Assembly (NCBI GenBank): GCA_965644295.1
Contig: CBFFRP010000527.1
Location: 22,321 to 86,320 of the forward strand
Direction: 5' to 3'
Origin: Paraphysomonas bandaiensis
Lineage: Eukaryota > Chrysophyceae
Length of the DNA: 64,000 bases
Part shown: one piece after another, positions 32,301 through 40,472 of the stretch
Numbering within the stretch: the stretch's first letter is position 1
Layout: every line of letters starts with the position of its first letter
Position numbers and translations under genes: made by a program
Notes under the pieces: model-generated
The model's input: only the letters and a program-made list of their open reading frames with translations
Told to the model about the DNA's origin: nothing
The model's database searches: none

Positions 32301-35013
32301 TGCAGGGGCGCTCGGTATCCTTGCTACAAATGCTGACAACAGAGTCAACATTGCTCGCGAGGGCGGTGTAGCTGCATTGATTATATTGTTGCGTGAGGGC
32401 AATGCAGAGGGTAAGCGTCTGGCAGCAGAGGCGTTAAGGAACCTCGCTGGAAACGATGACAACAATATGTGTATTGCTTCTGAGGGTGGTATACCTCCTT
32501 TGATTACATTGTTGCGTACGGGCTGTGCAGAGGGTAAACGTCAGGCTGCAGGGGCGCTAGGTATCCTTGCTACAAATGCTGTTAACAATGTCAACATTGC
32601 TCGCGAGGGCGGTGTAGCTGCATTGATTACATTGTTGCGTGAGGGCAATGCAGAGGGTAAGCGTCTGGCAGCAGGGGCGTTAAGGAACCTCGCTGAAAAC
32701 GCAGATAACAAAATCAGCATTGCTTGTGAGGGTGGTATACCTCCTTTGATTGCATTGTTGCGTGAGGGCTGTGCAGAGGGTAAACGTCAGGCTGCAGGGG
32801 CGCTAAGGACTCTCTCTCTAAATGCTGTTAACAGTGTCAACATTGCTCGCGAGGGCGGTGTAGCTGCATTGATTACATTGTTGCGTGAGGGCAATGCAGA
32901 GGGTAAGCGTCTGGCAGCAGAAACGTTAAGGAACCTCGCTGAAAACGATGACAACAATATATGTATTGCTTCTGAGGGCGGTATACCACTTCTGATTACA
33001 TTGTCGTGTGCGGGCTGTGCAGAGGGTAAACGTCAGGCTGCAGGAGCGCTAAGGACCCTCTCTCTAAATGCTGTTAACAGTGTCAACATTGCTCGCGAGG
33101 GCGGTGTAGCTGCATTGATTACATTGTTGCGTGAGGGCAATGCAGAGGGTAAGCGTGTGGCAGCAGAAGCGTTAAGGAACCTCGCTGAAAACGATGACAA
33201 TAATATATGTATTGCTTGTGAGGGCGGTATACCACTTCTGATTACATTGTTGCGTACGGGCTGTGCAGAGGGTAAACGTCAGGCTGCAGGGGCGTTAAGG
33301 AACCTCGCTGGAAACGATGGCAACAATATATGTATTGCTTCTGAGGGTGGTATACCTCCTTTGATTACATTGTTGCGTGAGGGCAATGCAGAGGGTAAAC
33401 GTCAGGCTGCAGGGGCGCTCGGTATCCTTGCTACAAATGCTGACAACAGAGTCAACATTGCTCGCGAGGGCGGTGTAGCTGCATTGATTATATTGTTGCG
33501 TGAGGGCAATGCAGAGGGTAAGCGTCTGGCAGCAGAGGCGTTAAGGAACCTCGCTGGAAACGATGACAACAATATGTGTATTGCTTCTGAGGGTGGTATA
33601 CCTCCTTTGATTACATTGTTGCGTACGGGCTGTGCAGAGGGTAAACGTCAGGCTGCAGGGGCGCTAGGTATCCTTGCTACAAATGCTGTTAACAATGTCA
33701 ACATTGCTCGCGAGGGCGGTGTAGCTGCATTGATTACATTGTTGCGTGAGGGCAATGCAGAGGGTAAGCGTCTGGCAGCAGGGGCGTTAAGGAACCTCGC
33801 TGAAAACGCAGATAACAAAATCAGCATTGCTTGTGAGGGTGGTATACCTCCTTTGATTGCATTGTTGCGTGAGGGCTGTGCAGAGGGTAAACGTCAGGCT
33901 GCAGGGGCGCTAAGGACTCTCTCTCTAAATGCTGTTAACAGTGTCAACATTGCTCGCGAGGGCGGTGTAGCTGCATTGATTACATTGTTGCGTGAGGGCA
34001 ATGCAGAGGGTAAGCGTCTGGCAGCAGGGGCGTTAAGGACCCTCGCTGAAAACGCAGATAACAAAATCAGCATTGCTTATGAGGGTGGTATACCTCCATT
34101 GATTGCATTGTTGCGTGTGGGCTGTGCAGAGAGTAAACGTCAGGCTGCAGGGGCGCTTGGTATCCTTGCTACAAATGCTGACAACAGAGTCAACATTGCT
34201 CGCGAGGGCGGTGTAGCTGCATTGATTACATTGTTGCGTGAGGGCAATGCAGAGGGTAAGCGTCTGGCAGCAGAGGCGTTAAGTAACCTCGCTGAAAACG
34301 ATGACAACAAAATCAGCATTGCTTGTGAGGGCGGTATACCACTTCTGATTACATTGTTGCGTGAGGGCTGTGCAGAGGGTAAACGTCAGGCTGCAGGAGC
34401 GCTAAGGACCCTCTCTCTAAATGCTGTTAACAGTGTCAACATTGCTCGCGAGGGCGGTGTAGCTGCATTGATTACATTGTTGCGTGAGGGCAATGCAGAG
34501 GGTAAGCGTCTGGCAGCAGGGGCGTTAAGGAACCTCGCTGAAAACGATGACAACAATATATGTATTGCTTCTGAGGGCGGTATACCTCCTTTGATTGCAT
34601 TGTTGTGTGAGGGCAATACAGAGGGCAAGTCTACGGCAGCCGCGGCGCTTGGTATCCTTGCTGCAAACGCCGATAACAGTATCAACATTGCTCGCGAGGG
34701 TGGTGTAGCTGCATTGATTGCATTGTTACGTGAGGGCAGTCCACTGGGTAAGGTTGAAGCAGCGGGAGCACTCTGGAATTTAGCTGTAAACTCTGACGAC
34801 CAAGTCAGTAGTACTCGCGAGGGTGGTATATCTGCATTGATTGCAATTTTTCGTGAGGGCAGTGCAGACGGTAAGTTTCAGGCGACAGGAGCACTTCGGT
34901 GTTTAGCTGAGAACCCTGATATTAGTGTCAGAAATGCTCTCCATAGCGGAATAGCTGCATTGATTGCTCTGTTGCGTGAGCATATATCTGAATGTATATA
35001 TCAAAGTGTATAA
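29332..35013 (+). CDS. RING-finger protein with about 41 tandem armadillo repeats
   Basis: A 1,893-residue single-exon frame. Residues 3-43 form a C3HC4 RING with ligands C3, C6, C23, H25, C28, C31, C40 and C43 (CPIC, PCGHTLCVTC, CPTC), which predicts a ubiquitin E3 ligase. Residues about 85-145 are coiled coil. From about residue 194 to the end run roughly 41 armadillo repeats of exactly 41 residues (123 bp), of the type GGIPPLIALLREG-AEGKRQAA and so on. The repeats would form a long superhelical protein-binding surface for substrates. Outer repeats differ from one another, but the middle is homogenised and contains an exact duplication of nine repeats (1,107 bp). RING-coiled coil-ARM proteins of this length are not a family I can name. 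The first ATG starts directly at the RING, so nothing conserved is missing. Copy number may vary between alleles. Confidence 0.88.
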   Translation: MECPICRYDFTDAGEHDPRSLPCGHTLCVTCLRQLRASTCPTCCTRFPSDINKIPRNFTVIDFCRLLPSSSNQKRPFCDTEDFEQININIIKKDEVLRRMSSIRRESQAIKEEIRDTLEHVNELQSNCSRLDSEYETLCSEKEQIQSLILQLQSRTLVNNMQQHALPAPPLTGEGTSVSSGYSHERTSEYDEIIRLIALLREGSAEDKIEAARALLNLTVYADNSVSIAREGGISALITLLREGCAVGKRLAAGALWGLARNADNSVSIAHEGGIAALIALLRGGCAEGKGQAAGALRVLARNADYCVSIASEGGIAALIALLREGSVDGKRSAVGALWGLARNADNSVSIASEGGIAVLIALLREGSPMGKVEAAGALRVLATNADNNVSIAHEGGIAALIALLREGNAEGKRLAAGALWGLARNADNRVSIAREGGIAVLIALLRRGCVEGKFQAAGALWDIAADTNNSGSIAREGGITALIAFLREGCAKGKRQAAGALGILATNADNRVNIAREGGVAALITLLREGNAEGKRLAAEALRNLAENDDNNICIACEGGIPPLIALLCEGSTEGKSTAAAALGILAANANNSINIAREGGVAALIALLCEGNAEGKHVAAAALGSLAANAENSVCIACEGGIPPLIALLCEGNAEGKCLAAETLRTLAINADNSVSIASEGGIPPLIALLRAGCAEGKRQAAGALRNLSLNAVNSVNIAREGGVAALITLLREGNAEGKRLAAGALRNLAENADNKISIACEGGIPPLIALLREGCAEGKRQAAGALRTLSLNAVNSVNIAREGGVAALITLLREGNAEGKRLAAETLRNLAENDDNNICIASEGGIPLLITLSRAGCAEGKRQAAGALRTLSLNAVNSVNIAREGGVAALITLLREGNAEGKRVAAEALRNLAENDDNNICIACEGGIPLLITLLRTGCAEGKRQAAGALRNLAGNDGNNICIASEGGIPPLITLLREGNAEGKRQAAGALGILATNADNRVNIAREGGVAALIILLREGNAEGKRLAAEALRNLAGNDDNNMCIASEGGIPPLITLLRTGCAEGKRQAAGALGILATNAVNNVNIAREGGVAALITLLREGNAEGKRLAAGALRNLAENADNKISIACEGGIPPLIALLREGCAEGKRQAAGALRTLSLNAVNSVNIAREGGVAALITLLREGNAEGKRLAAETLRNLAENDDNNICIASEGGIPLLITLSCAGCAEGKRQAAGALRTLSLNAVNSVNIAREGGVAALITLLREGNAEGKRVAAEALRNLAENDDNNICIACEGGIPLLITLLRTGCAEGKRQAAGALRNLAGNDGNNICIASEGGIPPLITLLREGNAEGKRQAAGALGILATNADNRVNIAREGGVAALIILLREGNAEGKRLAAEALRNLAGNDDNNMCIASEGGIPPLITLLRTGCAEGKRQAAGALGILATNAVNNVNIAREGGVAALITLLREGNAEGKRLAAGALRNLAENADNKISIACEGGIPPLIALLREGCAEGKRQAAGALRTLSLNAVNSVNIAREGGVAALITLLREGNAEGKRLAAGALRTLAENADNKISIAYEGGIPPLIALLRVGCAESKRQAAGALGILATNADNRVNIAREGGVAALITLLREGNAEGKRLAAEALSNLAENDDNKISIACEGGIPLLITLLREGCAEGKRQAAGALRTLSLNAVNSVNIAREGGVAALITLLREGNAEGKRLAAGALRNLAENDDNNICIASEGGIPPLIALLCEGNTEGKSTAAAALGILAANADNSINIAREGGVAALIALLREGSPLGKVEAAGALWNLAVNSDDQVSSTREGGISALIAIFREGSADGKFQATGALRCLAENPDISVRNALHSGIAALIALLREHISECIYQSV
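31557..33880 (+). repeat. 1,107-bp internal tandem duplication (nine armadillo units, 2.1 copies)
   Basis: The sequence repeats with period 1,107 bp (nine units of 123 bp). CGTCTGGCAGCAGAAACG occurs at 31801 and 32908, and the block starting GCAGGGGCGTTAAGGAACC at about 31564 recurs at about 32671 and 33778. Copies differ by almost nothing; one visible change is TCGCGTGCG versus TCGTGTGCG (Arg to Cys) near 31890/32997. Confidence 0.9.
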
Positions 35014-35154
35014 TTTTTACGCTTAAAGTAGATATATGGACTTATGTACAGCACTATCAGTTAACATTAATTGTAAGTATTCTTGGTGATTTGCTGCATT
35101 AATTGGATTCAATCTCACCAAATAATATACAGCTTTAGACGGTCATGATACCAG
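35014..35154. other. 3' flank of the RING-armadillo gene
   Basis: Short AT-rich stretch, presumably 3' untranslated. No gene was seen. Confidence 0.4.
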
Positions 35155-35420
35155 CAGTGAATGTCTTATTATTAGCAATAGGCAGTCTATCAATAACGAA
35201 TTATAATTATTAATCTCAATACTGCACAAAATATTCATGTACCATCTGTTTTCTCAGAAACATCAGGTTATCATTTCTTCAGTCACTCCTATATAGTCAT
35301 ACCCTCATTGAAAATCTGATTATTAAGAAGCGCAAGCTTGTGCGTTGCCGCGACCAACCTAACAACTCGCGCGACACTATGCATAACATGACTCTCATCT
35401 AGTTACTATTGCATGCACCG
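35155..35420 (+). repeat. Fragments of the dispersed repeat family
   Basis: Contains GTCTTATTATTAGCAATAGG at 35161-35180 and GCAAGCTTGTGCGTTGCCGC at 35331-35350, both blocks shared with the repeats at 11.8-12.8 kb and 36.8-37.1 kb. It is strongly degraded. Confidence 0.5.
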
Positions 35421-35479
35421 ACAAGTGCTCAACTATACAACACGATTTAGTTAGCTACATGGGCATACGACGAGTTGCG

Positions 35480-35690
35480 TGTTTAAGCCGGATCATACGC
35501 TCCTGCCCAATCTACTTGTCCTAACACAAACAACTTGCGGTCGGTGTCTTCGGCATATGTCTCCTGTATATGCGGCAGATCTTTAGGGCCCTCTTCAAGG
35601 TGGTGTTCACAGCAGCAGGTAGTCTGGAAGGGAGAATAAAGTAGCTCTATAGCGCTGGGTCCTCCCACGGTCACGAAGCGGTCTCACTGG
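35480..35690 (-). pseudogene. Possible gene fragment within repeat-rich DNA
   Basis: The minus strand reads about 65 codons from just after a CACCAG acceptor-like site to a TAA near 35484. Its composition is protein-like and unlike the surrounding AT-rich noise (for example EHHLEEGPKDLPHIQ and RKLFVLGQVDWAGAYDPA). Local GC content is higher than in neighbouring DNA. I do not recognise a family. It may be an exon of a captured or decayed gene, or part of the repeat family. Confidence 0.25.
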
Positions 35691-36117
35691 TGCAATTTTG
35701 CACACTGACGCATGAAACAGACATCTACCAAAATCTGTTACAAATTCAAGCTGACTCCAATGTCTTCCCTCCATTGTGTGCACTCATCCAGCACATGCAT
35801 CCACCTTGCACTTTTCTCCCGAGTGACTTACACTAGTAGGAAACCGTGCACCTTCCCCGCTCGGATGAAAACCTACTAAGCAAGAATAACATAAAAGCAC
35901 CACAAATGTACCTGACACTGCTTGGAGAACAGTGCCAGAGCCTTGATATAATCTCAATGACCTGGGTCAGGAGAAACCAAGACTAGGCAGTAGACGTGTG
36001 AGAAGACATGACAGGTCTAATCACATCATTGCCATTGCCATGCATCCATGAGGAAAGTTTGACGCATTACCTCGGTCATTGGCCGCACAGATACCGAATA
36101 ATGTGAACTCATACTCA

Positions 36118-36995
36118 GCATCAATCACTCAAAGCAAACGCAGGGAGCAAGCAGAATGTTGATATACCTGACATCTGCTGACTTCAGGTGTTTTGAGTTC
36201 TTAAGGTGAACATCCCGGATGCTTAACTTCAGCAGGCAGCCCAATACCCCGGTTACCCTTCTGGTGGGCCCTGTCCCGGATGCCCTTGAGGTGGGCCCAT
36301 TCCCGGATGCCTGTTTATTCGTCAGGGCCCAAAGACGTCTACACAAGTGACACTTATTAGTGTCCCTTGTACCACACAAGCATTTGGCTATGAGTGGGCA
36401 GAACAATATATCTGCTGACTATATAATATGCGGCTCACGTTAGTTTCCCGGAGAAATATCTCCGGTACTTATCCCCCAGAACACCACGAAAAGGTGCGAG
36501 TCCGACTTTGTTGAGGGAGTCATACCCTCAACAAAGTCGGACCCACACCTTTTCACGGTGTTCTGGTATGTCACCGAGAAACTAACGTGAGCCGCATATA
36601 TAGTTATCAGATTTTGTTCTGCCCACTCATAGCCAAATGCTTGTGTGGTAGAAGGGACACTAAAATAAGTGTCATTCCTGTAGACGACTTTGAACCCTGA
36701 CAAATAAGTAAACATCGGGGAATGGGCCCACCTCAAGAACATCCGGGGTACAGGGCTGTCCTCACTGAAGTCAAGCATCCGAGCTAGTTCACCTTAAGAA
36801 CACAAAAATCAGCAGATACCAACATTCTGTTTGCTCACTGCGTTTGCTTTGAGTGATAGAGTTAAAGCGGAGGTGGTCGCACCTTGGTGCCTGCGATGAC
36901 GCACAAGCAGCTTTCGTAGCGTCGAATAGTACGATATTAGTATTAGATTTCTGTTTAGGATTAACACTAACATGCCTATTGCTAAATAACCAGAC
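36118..36995. mobile_element. Two copies of the dispersed repeat, head to head
   Basis: The left copy (about 36118-36527) and right copy (about 36528-36960, inverted) meet near 36527 with their TTTGTTGAGGG termini facing each other. Arms share blocks such as TTCTTAAGGTGAAC, CATTTGGCTATGAGTGGGCAGAAC and CGGCTCACGTTAGTTTC but differ at roughly one base in five, so they are two diverged insertions rather than a fresh duplication. The right copy preserves a 112-codon minus-strand frame (36778-36440) containing TTQAFGYEWAEQN, the longest coding trace of this family. I recognise no domain in it. The outer parts carry TCACTCAAAGCAAACGCAG and its complement (36125 and 36843). Confidence 0.65.
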
Positions 36996-37160
36996 ATAAT
37001 ATAATTATAGTCATACATCAATAACTGAATTTGCTTTCTTGTAGCAGTGCATGTCTTATTATTAGCAATAGGTGTTTAAGAGTCAGAACTAATTTAGCAA
37101 AACAATTTAACTAACTAGTGCTTAACTCTCTCTATATATAATGTCAGATTAGAAATACAT
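36996..37160 (+). repeat. Dispersed repeat fragment
   Basis: GTCTTATTATTAGCAATAGG at about 37051 is followed by AGAGTCAGAACTAATTTAGC and CTAGTGCTTAACTCTCT, the same order as at 12070-12125. This is the presumed outer segment of the family. Confidence 0.55.
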
Positions 37161-37500
37161 TCACCCGTTACAACTATGAGGTAATTTCACCTGTTGTACA
37201 CTATATAAACTCACTTACTTCTATTGCACAATATATATTGCATCGTACTGCAGAAATCAACAGCACATATTTCCTATTGTTAAATATTTTGTTTGAGACT
37301 GTGCTTCAAAGGTATTAGAATTATGACTGTTAATGGAAGAATACAGAAGTGGTTAACTGTAATGTTTGGACTAATGTTGTGATAGCAACCATAGAAGTGG
37401 AACTGAAGTATATTGACCGTATAAGATAGGTGGCGTTGATTATAGTGTTTTCAATTTATAATTCCAGCATACAACACTAAATCCTACATTCACCTGAAGT
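37161..37500. other. Intergenic, no gene seen
   Basis: AT-rich, no reading frame or repeat of note. Confidence 0.35.
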
Positions 37501-37750
37501 CCATAGATGTCAGGTATATGGTATATCATATATCAACATTCTGCTTTCTCACAGCGTTTGCTTTGAGTGATAGAGCGAAAGGGGTTGCACTTTGGTGCTT
37601 GCGGTGACGCACAAGCAGCATTCGTAGCGTTAAATAATAGGATAATCAGAGTTAGGCACTTTTCAGTTAAATTGTTTTGCTACATTAGTTCTGACGTTTA
37701 CACGCCTATTGCTAGTATCAGGCATTCACCACTACATTATATACATATTT
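37501..37750 (-). repeat. Inverted fragment of the dispersed repeat family
   Basis: On the minus strand this reads GCAATAGGCGTGTAAACG, CAGAACTAATGTAGCAAAAC, then GCTACGAATGCTGCTTGTGC and the TCACTCAAAGCAAACGC block. This is the family order seen at 12070-12300 and 36118 onward. It ends about 200 bp from the SPCS2 stop codon. Confidence 0.6.
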
Positions 37751-37952
37751 CCACTGCTCAAACTTCTGGGACAATTAATTTTAGTTCGATTCGAAGAGTT
37801 TCCCTGCTGTTACTAAAGGGTATAGTTCAAGTAAAATATATTGTAGAGCTCAAATCAAGGCTAATCTACTTAGATTACCACCTAATGATTTCTGAATCAA
37901 CAGCATTCCACTTGACAATGAAACAAGGTACTTCTGTAAACTACAACATTTG

Positions 37953-38859
37953 CTAGTCCGACTTATGATTGTACTCAAACTCATTGTATTTCTTCGAACG
38001 AAACCTCTGTACATGTGTCTTTATGTCATTCATGAAGCCCACCTATACATCACAAACGTCAACACCACAACACTCTAAAATGCAACAATGACATTGCGTG
38101 GTAGAGCATATAATAACTTGGAACTGGGAATTACTACTTCCGTTTCGTTATACAACTACAGGAATATATATCGTTCATAACCTGGTCGAATTCGCCTTCT
38201 CCGGTAAAGTACTTTCCAACATACATCTTTCCTACAGAAGAAATTTACAAAATTACAACCTGAACAATGTAAGCACCTGTTGTTCGCTGTGTCGAATTAT
38301 CGACGTTAGGGCGAATTGTCACAGTATAATACTCCTGAAATTTCGGAAACTTTGCATCGACTTTAAATGAAGTACTCTCATCGCCCTAAACCCACTTTCA
38401 GATATATATTGATATACATATTTATACTTACATTTCGTGGAAGTGTTGTTGCAATTGTGTCTTTGTCGACAAATGTTATAATATACTGTAGGATTGTACT
38501 AAGAACAAAGTAACTAATAAAAAAAACAAAGTTATAAAATAATGAATTCATATCATCTACATTTACCTGAAACAACAAACTCCTAATAGAGGTCTGCTTT
38601 CAGGGAATGGAAGTGGATAGAATTGTGCTATCATAGCAAACAAACATGATACAAACATTAAACCAAGTTTAATATTATCACTGGTATAGTTGATATCATA
38701 TCCGTTTTCTTTAAGCTGTATATATATATATATATATGAGTTGTATGTATGTATGTATGTATGTATGAATCTACTCACTGCTTCAACTGTGGATTCATCT
38801 AATACTTGTTTAACTTTAATACTATCACCTGTTTCAATCTTTTGAATCATATCTGTCAT
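37953..38859 (-). CDS. SPCS2: Signal peptidase complex subunit 2, 6 exons
   Basis: Six minus-strand exons, 38859-38779, 38715-38567, 38513-38432, 38385-38277, 38231-38182 and 38042-37953, join in consistent phase to 186 residues ending in TAG. All introns are GT-AG. The subunit's hallmarks are the segment LKENGYDINYTSDNIKLGLM (28-47), a first membrane helix (about 43-59), the short loop PFPES (63-67) and a second helix (about 69-92, GVCCFSYFVLSTILQYIITF). Both ends would face the cytosol. The C-terminal soluble part ends VGKYFTGEGEFDQ and a basic tail. The subunit assists cleavage of signal peptides at the ER membrane and contacts the translocon. Length fits the family (about 180-225). Intron 1 contains a short GTAT microsatellite. 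The 3'-most exons were identified from splice phase and weaker similarity. Confidence 0.86.
38741..38768. repeat. Short (GTAT)n microsatellite in SPCS2 intron 1
   Basis: About six GTAT units next to a (TA)n run, lying within the first intron of SPCS2. It is the same tetranucleotide as the two long arrays in this window. Confidence 0.9.
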
Positions 38860-39622
38860 GTTGATATTAATGTCTTCTATATTTAAGGTTATGGTGTAAT
38901 AATCTTATATATATATGTGTGTTTATAGTATAGCCATATAATCATAGGCAGATGGCAGTGTGTACCTCTACATACATACATACGGTACATACTGCTGTTT
39001 GTATAGCAGTCGGCAACCTCATACTCTTGTACAGAAGTAGAGTATGTATGTATATTACAGGAGTAGGAATGTACTGCTGTATACAGTACTGTACAGCAGT
39101 GTGTAGATTGGTACGTACCACCAAACTAGTGTATACCGATATATTTATGTACAGCAGTAGGGCGTGGAATACGACATAATATAATCCAGGTACGGTGCGT
39201 TGTAGCCCATGGTTTCTAAACGGCAATCTCTGATTGGTTGACTATTCATTTTGACTGGCTGAATTGGTGCAACGTATTCATACTTACAGTCCTTATGTAT
39301 GAAGCGCACTGGAGATGGTATTGGTAAGGAGTAAGGATATATTCGTTTGTAGCATCCATTTCCTAAAATTTTGGTTATCTTAATATATTGTGTGGTTGTC
39401 ATTTATACCAGGCCATCATCATTGTTGTTCTGGGGCGCCTTGGAGTACATAGTGCATAGAGAAGCCGTTTATACTTCATAGTAACTATTATTTCTTTAGT
39501 TAGTTATTATTTTAGAAGAATCTCTCAGGTCCCAACCAAAGTTTATTACAATTTCTATACGAGTGTTCAGATAATTAAATGACTACATTATATATATGAG
39601 GTATTGCAATTAGATCTCTTTC
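38860..39622. other. Intergenic region with GTAC-rich stretch
   Basis: The region upstream of SPCS2 carries TACATACATACGGTACATAC and CAGTACTGTACAGCAG-like sequence at about 38965-39130. A minus-strand frame of 85 codons at 39402-39145 begins MTTTQYIKITKILGNG. I do not recognise it, and it could be a small gene or chance. Confidence 0.4.
39145..39402 (-). CDS. Unrecognised small open frame (85 codons)
   Basis: The frame opens with MTTTQYIKITKILGNGCYKR and has balanced composition for about 70 residues (with Pro, Cys, Asp and Lys distributed normally). Its last 15 codons run into the GTAC-rich repeat and look non-coding, so a splice site or a different end is possible. It is upstream of SPCS2 on the same strand. 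No domain, signal peptide or membrane segment is evident. Confidence is low. Confidence 0.25.
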   Translation of the reverse strand: MTTTQYIKITKILGNGCYKRIYPYSLPIPSPVRFIHKDCKYEYVAPIQPVKMNSQPIRDCRLETMGYNAPYLDYIMSYSTPYCCT

Positions 39623-39860
39623 CATTTTACCCAGCATCGTATCATGAAAACGCTGAGTTGTCCCTTCAAAAAAATAGCGCATATCTAATTAGATACAATT
39701 GAAAAAACAATCGAACATCTGTTCTTAATTCCTGATTATCGTATTATTACATCATTACTTAATAACACACAGAATGTGCGTGCAAATCGGCATCTTTGGG
39801 ATGAAATTGTCGTTCAAAAGTACCATTCGAAAAAATAATAGAATTACAGGTAATTAATAG
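39623..39860 (+). pseudogene. Exon-like fragment related to the degenerate gene at 26.3-27.2 kb
   Basis: One plus-strand frame reads from about 39623 through KTLSCPFKKIAHI, a TAA stop, then TIEHLFLIPDYRIITSLL and NVRANRHLWDEIVVQKYHSK before two more stops and a possible GTAATT donor. The ANR-LWD-I-V pattern also occurs at about 26685-26730. Continuous protein-like sequence with few stops suggests a decayed exon. The family is unknown. Confidence 0.35.
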
Positions 39861-40472
39861 ACAACAAGTGTATATTAATGCAATGTTGATAGTTGGATGC
39901 TTGATATATTATAATTTCAGTTATTACTGTTGGATACCTCTCACCAGCTTATAGCCAATTTATTGTTATGTAAGCCTGATGTCTACTTATACACATACTA
40001 AACGAGCTACCCACGTATATATACCGGTACATTACCGTATACTTTTCAATTCAACTCTTTTCCTAACTGCATACTATACAGTGGGGTATAACCTACAACA
40101 ACATTATACTGTCATATATTTTACCTACAACTCAAATCTTCAGTAATGTGACGTATACAAGAATCGCCACAATAGTATTTGTTCAGCTTTTATGTACACA
40201 TCATATCAAGAGTGAATTTTAGAAAGCTTCTATACAGCAGTGTTCAATAAATAATATTTATATTTCCCATTTACATTGTCTGACGTTGTTGAAGCGCATA
40301 AGATATTCTACATATAAGTTCATAATTATCAACAACTTATCTGGGTATATCTGGTTCTTTCCTGGCCGAAGCATGGAGAAACGAGGATCGCAATAAAACT
40401 ACCTATTTTAGGCTGAATACACACTCAATAAAAGCCGCACGCACATTGTAATATAATCATCAGTTCTCGTTT
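39861..40472. other. AT-rich intergenic region
   Basis: No gene or repeat recognised. It includes the 3' flank of the minus-strand helical-repeat protein gene. Confidence 0.4.
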
